Source of the DNA: Maridesulfovibrio sp.
GTDB taxonomy: Bacteria; Desulfobacterota; Desulfovibrionia; Desulfovibrionales; Desulfovibrionaceae
Assembly: GCF_963678865.1 (NCBI RefSeq)
Contig: NZ_OY787459.1
Location: forward strand, 1,082,501 to 1,146,500
Length of the DNA stretch: 64,000 bases
Direction: 5' to 3'
Positions 18,258 to 26,372 of this stretch are shown here, one piece after another. Position 1 is the first letter of the stretch, and every line of letters begins with the position of its first letter. The translations under genes and the position numbers were made by a program. Below the pieces are notes generated by a model, which saw nothing but the letters and a program-made list of their open reading frames with translations, searched no databases and was not told the DNA's origin.

Positions 18258-19173
18258 ATTTTACCTGTAGTTGATGAACTGCTGTATCCGAATATAATTC
18301 CCCCCTGCGCCTTCTGACCACCTCGATACTTTTTGATATATCCATGCCTGTTGTTCCCAATACCCAACTAATAATATTACCGGAAATTGATGCAGTTCCG
18401 AAATCGAAGGTGTTCAGTTCGTAGGAAGTCAGCCCATCTTCAATATGGTCAGAGATGGTTAGTGAAACAGTTGTCCCCTCCGCAGCCTCAGAAGGGCCGA
18501 ACAGAACCGGAACAGCACTTCGCAGTGCCGTTATATCACCCACAGCAATTCTTATTGCGGAATCTCTTGCCTCTTCAGCTGCTGATTGTGCAGTGAGAGC
18601 CATGTCGCGGGCTCCTTCAACCTCAGTTTGAATCTCGTGTGCTTCCGAGACTAAGCTAAGGACAGTTTCTTCCGCCTCAACAGCTCCGGCATGAGCTTCC
18701 ACAGCCAGATCTCTTGCATCTGAAATAGTCCGCATCAACTCCTGAGGCGATAGACGATCTTCTTCAGGGGTCGAAATGTCATATTTTACGGCTCGGTCCA
18801 CCTGTTCCTGCAACTGCTGGTCACGCATCACACCACGATCAAATGCCTCATTGAGAAGTTGGGCGGAAAAAGGATCGTTATCAACAAGCTCCAGTTCCTG
18901 TGTGTAGGGAATATCGCGATAAAAAGTAATGCTCTCTCCGGGAGGCAAAGGTTCTCCGGAAACGGGGTATTGAACCCTGCCGCCGGATTCCGAATCCATG
19001 CTGGAAATAATCTTGAAATCACTTCCGGAGACGAGGCTTCTTTCCTGCCCTTCGTTGTTACGCACAACCGCGCAAAGGTCCTCTGTCTTAAAAATACGAA
19101 AATTAAAATCAAAAAGATTTTGTACACCATCCCCTGCAAAAGTTATGGTGCTGCCACTTGAAACCAATGTCAT
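18217..19173 (-). CDS. Tail fibre protein with a T7 gp17-like N-terminus
   Basis: A 318-residue protein. The first 120 residues match the T7-type tail fibre attachment domain (FDFNFRIFKTEDLCAVV, then RDIPYTQELELVDNDPF and LLNEAFDRGVMRDQQLQEQV). Residues about 130-200 are Ala/Glu-rich and probably a trimeric coiled coil. The C-terminus has an Ig-like beta region. The short length and the overlapping downstream LamG gene suggest that the adhesive tip is supplied by a separate protein. CAGGAG precedes the ATG, and an upstream leader with TTTAAAACAT resembles that of the tail adaptor gene. Confidence 0.85.
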   Translation of the reverse strand: MTLVSSGSTITFAGDGVQNLFDFNFRIFKTEDLCAVVRNNEGQERSLVSGSDFKIISSMDSESGGRVQYPVSGEPLPPGESITFYRDIPYTQELELVDNDPFSAQLLNEAFDRGVMRDQQLQEQVDRAVKYDISTPEEDRLSPQELMRTISDARDLAVEAHAGAVEAEETVLSLVSEAHEIQTEVEGARDMALTAQSAAEEARDSAIRIAVGDITALRSAVPVLFGPSEAAEGTTVSLTISDHIEDGLTSYELNTFDFGTASISGNIISWVLGTTGMDISKSIEVVRRRRGELYSDTAVHQLQVKYVPCAGRPDNGLC

Positions 19174-19238
19174 AATTTTCTCCTGTTGATGTTTTAAACC
19201 ACTAAATTACCTTCCTTATTTTCAAAGTTTAAAAAAAA

Positions 19239-19272
19239 GGGCGGACCTGAGTAACCCTACTCAGGTCCGCCC
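19239..19272 (-). terminator. Phage-cassette hairpin, copy 1
   Basis: 15-bp arms (GGGCGGACCTGAGTA and its complement) enclose a 4-base loop. On the minus strand the stem is followed by eight T residues, so it is a good terminator for the internal-protein transcript. It sits 66 bases upstream of the tail-fibre start and has close relatives at 23368 and 27399. Confidence 0.85.
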
Positions 19273-19286
19273 TGCTGAAAAAACAA

Positions 19287-20111
19287 TTATGATTTAAACG
19301 AACCAATACCCCCCATATTGGAACTCAACATGGACCCGGCGATCTTCGTGCCTTGCGAAATCAACCCGGAATTAATTGCGGCATTTCCCGCATTGGTTTC
19401 CTCCTGTGTTCTATTATAATTCAATATGGAATTACTATGCGCGGACCAGACTGACATGTCGCCACGTTCAATCATTCTGTTGGAATTAACCTCAGCCTGA
19501 TATTTCACAATCTCGGCATCATAAGCAGCCTGACGGACAGTGTCTTCCCGGACATCAACTATGGAACCGGAATCAAGACGCACACCCTTGTACCCGGATA
19601 CGGAATGATTGCGGCGGTATAATTCCCGGCGCAAAGTAGCCAGCTTGATTTCCGCATCCTGCTTTATAAGCTGCGCCTCTTTATAACTGACACTGCGATT
19701 GTATATGCCCTGCTGCATCAGATGGTAATTATTCATCTCAGTCAGCTGTGAATTGTATTCAACCTCGCTGCGATCCTGACTTGAGCTTAACGCGGACTGC
19801 CCGAACTGGGTCATCAAGCCTAAATAATTCATTCCTCCATCGCTTCCCCCAAGCATGCTGCTGCCCGCACTACCGGAATCACCCGATGTTGACCCCGCAG
19901 TTCCAGATGATCCGACAGTGCTGGACAGACTTGAAAGTCCGCCACCGGCACCACCGAGCATGGAACCTAAACCGCCACCGACAGCTCCGCCAAGAGCGTC
20001 CATTCCGATATTTCCGGCAGTAATATTCTGACCGGATATTCCTCTTGATGCCGCCCCCATAGCAGCACTGAAAACACCGCTATAAAACATTGAAGTTATT
20101 CCTGTTGCCAT
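19287..20111 (-). CDS. Phage internal virion/ejection-type protein
   Basis: A 274-residue protein. The N-terminal half is Gly/Ser/Ala-rich with small hydrophobic helices (GMDALGGAVGGGLGSMLGG). The C-terminal half is helical with many Tyr, Asn and Gln (YNSQLTEMNNYHLMQQ, AYDAEIVKYQAEVNSNR). This composition and its place between the nozzle/gp13-like genes and the tail fibre fit a small internal or ejection protein of a podovirus, comparable to T7 gp14. I see no enzymatic motif. The large internal proteins of T7 (gp15/gp16) have no counterpart here. Confidence 0.68.
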   Translation of the reverse strand: MATGITSMFYSGVFSAAMGAASRGISGQNITAGNIGMDALGGAVGGGLGSMLGGAGGGLSSLSSTVGSSGTAGSTSGDSGSAGSSMLGGSDGGMNYLGLMTQFGQSALSSSQDRSEVEYNSQLTEMNNYHLMQQGIYNRSVSYKEAQLIKQDAEIKLATLRRELYRRNHSVSGYKGVRLDSGSIVDVREDTVRQAAYDAEIVKYQAEVNSNRMIERGDMSVWSAHSNSILNYNRTQEETNAGNAAINSGLISQGTKIAGSMLSSNMGGIGSFKS

Positions 20112-20135
20112 CTAACTCACCTCCATTTCCTGTTT

Positions 20136-20609
20136 TCACACCTTACGCAGAGCATGATAATATTCATCCCTTCCCAGCCGGATCTTTTCTTTATAAAATT
20201 CAAAACCGCACCACTTATGCCAGCTCACACTCTTGCTGTTCCGGGCACAAATCCATGTCTCTATCACAGGGAATGTCCGCTGCAGCATATCCAGCAATCT
20301 TTTGGAAGCCCTTGCATGGGCCAACGGTGCTTCATCAACCTCTGCAGAACCGACAACCCAGGGACTTCCTATTCCCTGAGCAATAGGAATGATCCCGAAA
20401 ATACCCTGAATCCGGCCATCCCGGTACAGACCATAAACCAGTCTTGAATATTCAACATCGGTCAGAATAATATCACGCAGGGACTTTCCTGCATGCAGAC
20501 CTTCAAGATCCTGACGGTCACTTTCACGTATATTGGCAGCCAAAAAATCTACATCTTCAAACGTAGGAATTCCCAATTTGAGGACCGAGTTTTTTTTTAA
20601 TATGCTCAT
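20136..20609 (-). CDS. T7 gp13-like phage protein with GNAT fold
   Basis: A 157-residue protein related to the gp13/DUF2833 group of podovirus proteins, which have an acetyltransferase-like fold: FEDVDFLAANIRESDRQDL at the N-terminus, YGLYRDGRIQGIFGI in the middle and WHKWCGFEFYKEKIRLG at the C-terminus. The group contributes to podovirus particle assembly, and no acetylation substrate is known. Its ATG overlaps the nozzle gene's stop (ATGA), so translation is coupled. The internal-protein gene follows after 24 bases. Confidence 0.78.
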   Translation of the reverse strand: MSILKKNSVLKLGIPTFEDVDFLAANIRESDRQDLEGLHAGKSLRDIILTDVEYSRLVYGLYRDGRIQGIFGIIPIAQGIGSPWVVGSAEVDEAPLAHARASKRLLDMLQRTFPVIETWICARNSKSVSWHKWCGFEFYKEKIRLGRDEYYHALRKV

Positions 20610-22702
20610 GAGTATACCGAAACTTCAGGAATCAAAGCCAATACGGACAAAGGCAGAGGTTGATCCTGCCTAATATAAATCTGCCCGTCTCGATCATATC
20701 CCCTGTTGAATTTGACTTCATAATCTCCGGTGTAAAGAGCAGGTGCGCCGCCGACTTTATCTGCGGAAGTACGGAAAGGGGCACGCTCAAGATGTTCCCC
20801 GTCGTACCCCACCTGCAACCCTAAAGACTGGAACAAACGCACAATGACATGGGAAATACGTTTCTTTCGCCCTTGAGCAGTACCTCCATGCATGGCCCCG
20901 CCCTCAATGCGCAGGGTTTTCATATTGGAAACATAAGGAAGTCCGGCATGGACGACCTTTGCAGGTGCGGCAAGGGTTATTGTTCCATCTTTAACCAAAA
21001 CGTCCGGACGTACGGCTCCATCCGCCAGCACAGAAACGGTCTTACCCTCCAGATGTTCAAGTCCGGTAAAAACCGTATCCTCTACCCCCTGATCATAACT
21101 CAACCCGGAATCCACAAAGAATGCATCCCTCGAGCCTTCACCGCCAAACTGGTTTTCCATACGCTCCACATATTTGCGGACGGTTCCGGCGACTTCCCGC
21201 TCCACCACAGTCCAGACCTCATCCTGAGTCGGGCCGGGGATAGCGCATACCGAACGGAATTTTCCGTCCGTTGAATGACGGTGAAAACCCACAACTTCAT
21301 GCTCCCGCTGATATGTAAGACCAATCATGGCCCCGTCATCACGTACCATCCAGATGATGGAATCAGGAGACTGCTGGTAAGCCCATTCAGTAATGGAATT
21401 TGATCGGGTCAGGTGTTCAGCAAGTATGGTCAAATCCGGTGCTACGTAGCCGTCTGCTTCGAATGAGTAGGAAAGCTCACGGATAGTGCGCCCCTCACGC
21501 TGGAGAAAAACCATGACTCCGCCCACAATGACCGGGGAAATTGCCGCAGAACCGTGGGTGGTTTCACGGCGGACCATTACCGAATTGGGAGTTACGGTAT
21601 CTGCGCTGCTGCCGCCGGAAAGCCACCATTCTCCACCGGAAGTACCCATAATGAGTTTCTTGGAACTGACCATCCAACGTATGGCGTTCACCTGATCCGC
21701 TGAAAGCGTATAGGTACAGGCATCATCGTCCACCACCGGGGAGGAAACCCCAAAATCCTCGTATGAACCGGCCTTGCTCATCCAGACGGTTTGAGGATTC
21801 GCAGGGCTGGCCGCAAAACAAAGCCGTTCTTCAAAAAAGGTCACACATGAAGGAAATCCCTTTTCGCTGTTCCATTCTTCAGGTGGAGAGGTAAAGGAAA
21901 CCGGTGCCATCTGCCAATCAACATGGGAAGTCCGGGAAAGCTTGTAGGGTTGAATTTCCGGATGGGTCAGATACATTACATCCGCAGACTGGGTAAAACG
22001 AAGTCCAGGCAAGTCATTTTCCGTGTAAGGGATCTCCACCTCCACCGGATGGCCCTGTTCGTCGACCACAATTCCGCCATTTTTATAAATGCGCACATTA
22101 TGGTCAGTGAACTCCAACACGTATGCCTGCTCGGTAGAGAATTCAAAAGGGATCAGACGAGTTGCAGGATTAATTTCCCGTACCTGTACAGCCTCAACCG
22201 CCCCTGAAAAATCCGCATCTGCGATAATGGACAACAGACCGCTTTCATCAGCTCTTGAACGAAACGCATAACTACCGTCAGCAAAGACGAATTCACTGAC
22301 ACTTCCACTACCGGTACTGACGCACACTCCTCCGGAATTGTAATCGGAAATTGTAAAACTGATCTCATAGATACGGTCCTCAACCAGCTTTAAATCCCGG
22401 CTCAAAACAGACTGTTCTGTCTGGCTGCCGTCACAGGTCGCTCTTGAGGATGCCACGGCCCAGCCGTCACCCAAAGTCCAACCCGATGCGGAATCAAAAC
22501 TTGTTTCCGGAAGCCGGTTACGCCCCAGAACTTCACGAATGAAACGGAAACCGGTCCGGCGGGATGCTCCGCCGTGTGGGTGGGTAAACATATTCTCCAA
22601 CTCCGCCAGCCCGTTAGCGTACTTGGCAAGGTCTACCCTGCCGCCCAGTCGCGGAGAGAGTTCTCCAGCGCTGAAGTTGGTCATAATAAGGGATACGGAC
22701 AT
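20606..22702 (-). CDS. Podovirus tail nozzle/tubular protein B-like
   Basis: A 699-residue structural protein. The N-terminus (TNFSAGELSPRLGGRVDLAK, then YANGLAELENMF and GGASRRTGFRFI) is the hallmark of a large family of podovirus tail tube/nozzle proteins. Most of the rest is beta-rich, with propeller-like repeats (FFEERLCFAAS, VWMSKAGSYEDFG). The start at 22702 lies three bases past the stop of the adaptor gene and follows TTGGAGG; a longer frame begins at 22759 inside that gene but has no ribosome site. The tail tube lies below the adaptor and contacts the fibres. Confidence 0.82.
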   Translation of the reverse strand: MSVSLIMTNFSAGELSPRLGGRVDLAKYANGLAELENMFTHPHGGASRRTGFRFIREVLGRNRLPETSFDSASGWTLGDGWAVASSRATCDGSQTEQSVLSRDLKLVEDRIYEISFTISDYNSGGVCVSTGSGSVSEFVFADGSYAFRSRADESGLLSIIADADFSGAVEAVQVREINPATRLIPFEFSTEQAYVLEFTDHNVRIYKNGGIVVDEQGHPVEVEIPYTENDLPGLRFTQSADVMYLTHPEIQPYKLSRTSHVDWQMAPVSFTSPPEEWNSEKGFPSCVTFFEERLCFAASPANPQTVWMSKAGSYEDFGVSSPVVDDDACTYTLSADQVNAIRWMVSSKKLIMGTSGGEWWLSGGSSADTVTPNSVMVRRETTHGSAAISPVIVGGVMVFLQREGRTIRELSYSFEADGYVAPDLTILAEHLTRSNSITEWAYQQSPDSIIWMVRDDGAMIGLTYQREHEVVGFHRHSTDGKFRSVCAIPGPTQDEVWTVVEREVAGTVRKYVERMENQFGGEGSRDAFFVDSGLSYDQGVEDTVFTGLEHLEGKTVSVLADGAVRPDVLVKDGTITLAAPAKVVHAGLPYVSNMKTLRIEGGAMHGGTAQGRKKRISHVIVRLFQSLGLQVGYDGEHLERAPFRTSADKVGGAPALYTGDYEVKFNRGYDRDGQIYIRQDQPLPLSVLALIPEVSVYS

Positions 22703-22704
22703 CT

Positions 22705-23298
22705 CTACGCCCTCCAAACCGGGGAATCCATGCCATGGATGCCCCTTGCTTCCAGCCATGGATCATTGAGGATATTATCCTCGCGCCCTTCAGCAGAGTC
22801 TGCCAACCGGGCAGACTGCATTGCATTGAGATACAAAGTCCACATTTCACGGGCTCTGGTCGTTGATCCGGTTATATCATCAGCCATTTCCGCAGCCAGA
22901 CGAGCCGCGAAAGCCATTACAAAGGAGGGGTCAAAAAGGACCGGATTGGTCACTTTCATGGTATAAACCGCTGACGCCCCGTCACGGTCTGTAAGGATTT
23001 TGTCGCCTTCGACCACAAAATCATCATTCGGCGTATCCAACTGACGCAGATGCAGGCAATCCGAAGGCAATTGATATTGGTGCGCGTAACCAAAGGCCGG
23101 AAGATCAGCCAGCTTGGCAAGCCTTATGCGCGATGCCGCAAAGTTCCATGGATGTTCACGCAGTACCGCATCACGAACCTGATCATAAAAAAGATTACAA
23201 GTTACAGCCTCCTGCGAACTGTCGCTCAAAGATTCAATAAGTCTCGCCCCAAGTTTCCTCAGGGCGAGGTTGCAAATCTTTACTTCCGAAACAGCCAT
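22705..23298 (-). CDS. Podovirus tail adaptor / tubular protein A (gp11-like)
   Basis: A 197-residue protein of the T7 gp11 type. It opens with SEVKICNLALRKLGARLIES and contains DAVLREHPWNFAASRIRLA and QYQLPSDCLHLRQL, all characteristic of the gatekeeper ring that joins the portal to the nozzle. Its normal partner, the portal, is missing from this cassette. The ATG follows CAGGAG in a leader resembling that of the tail fibre gene. The gene is first of a run with the nozzle, gp13-like and internal-protein genes, downstream of hairpin copy 2. Confidence 0.87.
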   Translation of the reverse strand: MAVSEVKICNLALRKLGARLIESLSDSSQEAVTCNLFYDQVRDAVLREHPWNFAASRIRLAKLADLPAFGYAHQYQLPSDCLHLRQLDTPNDDFVVEGDKILTDRDGASAVYTMKVTNPVLFDPSFVMAFAARLAAEMADDITGSTTRAREMWTLYLNAMQSARLADSAEGREDNILNDPWLEARGIHGMDSPVWRA

Positions 23299-23367
23299 AA
23301 TTTCTCCTGATATGTTTTAAAGATACGATTCATTTCGTTCTCTTTTTCATTGTCAGGATAAATATAA

Positions 23368-23400
23368 GGGCGGACCTGAGTAACCAGACTCAGGTCCGCC
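23368..23400 (-). terminator. Phage-cassette hairpin, copy 2
   Basis: 13-bp arms (GGCGGACCTGAGT, 23369-23381, and its complement, 23388-23400) enclose a 6-base loop. The minus-strand tail is TTATATTTAT, a weaker terminator than copy 1. It lies 70 bases upstream of the tail adaptor gene. Confidence 0.75.
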
Positions 23401-23586
23401 ACGGCAATTAAGGAAGCTAAAAAACTTCAACTCTGCTTAAAAACGATCAAACTTAGGTCCTTCTTCCATCAACAAAATTATAATTCACCCCCCTGTTTTT
23501 TATAAATGTTACCTGTTAAAGTATAGTAAATGTCCTCCTCCATTATGGCTGAGGTCCGCACCGTTTTTAAAATCAAAGAGGATAAC

Positions 23587-24495
23587 ATGATAAAAAAAAT
23601 CTTACTGTTCCTTGGTACGGATATAGACTCTCCCCTGATTAAACATGCTCTGGATTTTGCAGACAAAAGCGGTGCAGAACTTACAGTTCTTCATGTTTTT
23701 AAAACTCCCAAAAAAAACGTGCTGGACTACTTCAACACTCAAGGTAAAAACCTGCAAAAATATATTATTGACGGTCATAACGCCAACATGCAGACAGCTC
23801 TGGACAAAGAGGATATCGAACAAAGCCGTATAAATTTCTCGATCCGCTGGGGCAAAGGTTTCATTGAATGCATAAAAGCGGTCAACGAAGAAAAATTCGA
23901 TCTGGTCATCTGCCCACCGGCTAATCATGATAAAACACCGGACAGCACGGCCATGCACTTACTGCGAAAATGCCCCTGTCCGGTATGGATTCATCATGGT
24001 CACCTTTGGCGCGGCGCGGTAAGGATTCTTGCCGCAGTCGGTCCATTTGACAATTCACCGGGCAACGAGGCCCTGAACCGTAACATCCTCGCACATGCAG
24101 CAGAACTGAACCGTATCCTCGGCGGTAAACTCCATGTCATGCACTGTTGGAAAGGATACCTTGAAGGTGTCACGGACAATCCCTATTTTTCTGAATCGGA
24201 AGTGGAAAAATATCTTGATTACGAAAAAAACAGCAGCGAAGAAGCTTTCAATGAACTTTTTGAGTCTGCTCCATTTCAGAAAAAACCACGTAAAGTAATC
24301 ATGCACGGTGACCCCGGCACACTAATCCCGGAATACGCACTGGAAAAAAAGATGGATATAGTTGTCATGGGTAGCGTGGCCCGCTCCGGTATAGCCGGGT
24401 TGCTAATCGGCAATACAGCTGAAAAAGTTGCCGGATCGCTCACGGAATCACTGCTGGCCATCAAACCGGCCGGATTCGTCTCCCCGGTAAAATAA
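23587..24495 (+). CDS. Tandem universal stress protein inside the phage cassette
   Basis: A 302-residue cytoplasmic protein with two Usp domains. Domain 1 begins KKILLFLGTDIDSPLIKHAL; domain 2 begins near residue 140 (RILAAVGPFDNS) and ends with the ATP-loop-like VVMGSVARSGIAGLLIGNTA. Domain order and length resemble UspE-type proteins. AGAGGA precedes the ATG at 23587; an upstream in-frame ATG at 23530 lacks a site. It is the only rightward gene in the phage cassette, has its own GC-rich terminator, and separates the capsid genes from the tail genes. Its function is probably stress survival of the host; why it sits here is unclear. Confidence 0.88.
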   Translation: MIKKILLFLGTDIDSPLIKHALDFADKSGAELTVLHVFKTPKKNVLDYFNTQGKNLQKYIIDGHNANMQTALDKEDIEQSRINFSIRWGKGFIECIKAVNEEKFDLVICPPANHDKTPDSTAMHLLRKCPCPVWIHHGHLWRGAVRILAAVGPFDNSPGNEALNRNILAHAAELNRILGGKLHVMHCWKGYLEGVTDNPYFSESEVEKYLDYEKNSSEEAFNELFESAPFQKKPRKVIMHGDPGTLIPEYALEKKMDIVVMGSVARSGIAGLLIGNTAEKVAGSLTESLLAIKPAGFVSPVK

Positions 24496-24514
24496 TTCCA
24501 CCCAACAAAAATTG

Positions 24515-24545
24515 CCCCCCGGTCCTTACGGACCGGGGGGTTGTT
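24515..24545 (+). terminator. Terminator of the universal stress gene
   Basis: CCCCCCGGTCC (24515-24525) and GGACCGGGGGG (24530-24540) form a perfect 11-bp stem with a 4-base loop, followed by TTGTT. Confidence 0.85.
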
Positions 24546-24559
24546 ATGCGGAGCGCTAA

Positions 24560-24751
24560 CTACTTATCATTCATTTTCCTGCCCTGAACAGTCTTTTTTA
24601 CTTCCGGCTTGGTTTTAACTCCGTCCACAGGCTCAAAATGCTCTGCCACTTTAGTTCCGGCAGCATAATCAACGCTCATACCTGCCTTGAAAAGCTGCAG
24701 CCTGCCCTGCGGATTCCTCACATAACAATCTTTTTTGCATACGTATTTCAT
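24560..24751 (-). CDS. Small phage protein downstream of the cement gene
   Basis: A 63-residue protein, not recognised. It starts MKYVCKKDCYVRNPQGRLQL, predicted to be beta-rich, and ends in a basic tail. The ATG at 24751 follows GGTGAAG; a longer frame from 24784 would overlap the cement gene. Its place after the cement protein gene matches the small unnamed genes found there in BPP-1-like phages. Cys at positions 5 and 9 could bind metal, but this is speculative. Confidence 0.6.
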   Translation of the reverse strand: MKYVCKKDCYVRNPQGRLQLFKAGMSVDYAAGTKVAEHFEPVDGVKTKPEVKKTVQGRKMNDK

Positions 24752-24764
24752 TTCTTCACCAGCC

Positions 24765-25157
24765 TTAAATATTAGTCTGATCATCCATGATCAGGTAGCC
24801 GCTAAGTTTGCCGGCTGTGGCGTTGCTCCCGGTAACAGTAAAGGACAGCCTCAAAAAAGCCTTATGCTGTCCCGGCAATGAAGGCAGCGGAAAGCTGTAT
24901 CCCTGCTTGAGTTCCGCAACAGGAATTGAGCCGGATTCGAAAAGAGTATCAAAGAGCGCAAAATCTTCAGCTTCAGAAGCCTGCACCCCCACACGCAGGC
25001 TCGTCAAAGTAGCAAAGTCCTCACCATCCACCAGCACCTTAAGCTTCACACTACCGCCGGAACCGCAATCCTCACCGGCATTGAGAACATTCTGGGAAAC
25101 CGCACTTGCAGTAACAGCCTGCTCCTCACAAAAACAAAGTTCTTTATCAAGATACAT
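24765..25157 (-). CDS. Bbp16-like capsid cement protein
   Basis: A 130-residue beta-rich protein. The start MYLDKELCFCEEQAVTASAV and the pattern of a conserved Asp/Leu opening, a middle KLKVLVDGEDF strand and a late LPGQHKAFLRLSFTV strand match the Bbp16 family of capsid-stabilising proteins known from Bordetella phage BPP-1. Such proteins bind the outside of the expanded capsid. It lies immediately downstream of the major capsid gene, as in BPP-1. Confidence 0.8.
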   Translation of the reverse strand: MYLDKELCFCEEQAVTASAVSQNVLNAGEDCGSGGSVKLKVLVDGEDFATLTSLRVGVQASEAEDFALFDTLFESGSIPVAELKQGYSFPLPSLPGQHKAFLRLSFTVTGSNATAGKLSGYLIMDDQTNI

Positions 25158-25205
25158 AATACTTATCCTTTTATTTAAGATTAACAGATAGCCTCAAGAC
25201 TATAA

Positions 25206-26174
25206 TTACGCAGTAACAGCGGCCTCGGTATTCAGAATAGAATCCACGCGACGGACCGGACATCCCCAGAAGGTGGTTACGGGTTTGCCTTCCCAGTTCT
25301 CGGTCTTGAGCATGACATTGTTTTTGTCAGACGCTTCAATATCGAGCAGGGTTTTTACTGTCTGGTTGCAATAGATAGCAGTTCTGCCCATGTTGGTATT
25401 GGGGATCATATTCAGCCCCTCAATCAGCGCATGGCGCAAGGAATTTGAACCGAGGTTCTCGGGGTCAATGGAAGCGATGCGCACTACATAACGCCAGTCG
25501 CGTACAACAAGGCCGGGAGTCCACTTGTAATGAGTGCGCAGCCCCTGATACTTGCCGCCGTTACCGTCTTCGAGGGTTACTTCGCCAAGATCCTTATGAC
25601 TCAGGCCGTTGGAACTGCCTTTGGGAAAGGTAAAGTGCACAGTCTGGTCGGACCAGCAAACAATCCAGATAGAAGTGCAATTGTTACCGCTGCCGCCGAA
25701 GTTAATGACGTTTTTATGATCAAGAGAATTGAAACGCGGAGCAAGGCCGAGGAATTTTTCTGGCTCAAGCGCAGTATCTCCATATACAAAGGTATCGGCG
25801 AATTCCTTGTTCATTGCTTCAAGGAAAGCACGTTCCTCGGAAGTCCGGAAATTGGATGAATGCCCATTGAGATCGGAAAGGGCCTTATCCATCTCCGCAT
25901 AGGATTCGAGCATGCCGCAAGTGTCATCGATCTGCTTGGTACGGGATTTACTGGGCTTGATGCCGTAGTTGAGCTTACGCCAGCTCACGGTAGGCAGGTC
26001 GGTGCGCACGGTGGTGCGGTGACCGGTGGGCAGGTTTCCTTCAACCCATGCGGCGTCATCAAGAATTTCGTTGCTGTGGGTCAGAACTTCAGTAACTTTA
26101 GCTACATCTCCGTTGGGATCAAGGCGTCCGCCCCAGTCTGCAAGAGTAAGTGCGTTCATTCCAAGAGTTGCCAT
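25206..26174 (-). CDS. Major capsid protein (BPP-1-type)
   Basis: A 322-residue protein of the HK97-fold group found in BPP-1-like podoviruses. The opening MATLGMNALTLADWGGRLDP, the EVLTHSNEILDDAAWVEGN block (near residue 30) and the C-terminal WEGKPVTTFWGCPVRRVDSI are typical of that group. The mid-region FADTFVYGDTALEPEKFLGL is also characteristic. AAGGAG precedes the ATG. The gene lies between scaffold and cement genes, with a REP-like element in the 200-base gap to the scaffold gene. Codon usage and GC fit the adjacent host genes, so acquisition is not recent or the donor was similar. Confidence 0.87.
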   Translation of the reverse strand: MATLGMNALTLADWGGRLDPNGDVAKVTEVLTHSNEILDDAAWVEGNLPTGHRTTVRTDLPTVSWRKLNYGIKPSKSRTKQIDDTCGMLESYAEMDKALSDLNGHSSNFRTSEERAFLEAMNKEFADTFVYGDTALEPEKFLGLAPRFNSLDHKNVINFGGSGNNCTSIWIVCWSDQTVHFTFPKGSSNGLSHKDLGEVTLEDGNGGKYQGLRTHYKWTPGLVVRDWRYVVRIASIDPENLGSNSLRHALIEGLNMIPNTNMGRTAIYCNQTVKTLLDIEASDKNNVMLKTENWEGKPVTTFWGCPVRRVDSILNTEAAVTA

Positions 26175-26280
26175 AATTAATTCTCCTTACGAGATTCGGC
26201 CCTCTTGGGAGCTCTTGTTTAAATGACGCTTTAAGCGTTCTATATTTGTTGCGCTATGCGCTTTATTTATGAGACTTCGT

Positions 26281-26345
26281 CTCCGGCGGCTTAAGACCTT
26301 TTGAAAAAAGGTCTTAAGAATCCCAAAAACTTTTATTCTGCTTCA
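26281..26345. repeat. REP-like palindromic repeat, copy 2
   Basis: CTTAAGACCTTTT pairs with AAAAGGTCTTAAG (26290-26318, 13-bp stem, 3-base loop). It is preceded by CTCCGGCGGC and followed by TTTTATTCTGCTTC. The flanks and the loop TTTTGAAAAAA match copy 1 at 4588-4673, while the arms differ. A small GAGAC/GTCTC hairpin abuts it on the left. Confidence 0.75.
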
Positions 26346-26372
26346 CAATGTAATTAACAAACCGTAATAACT

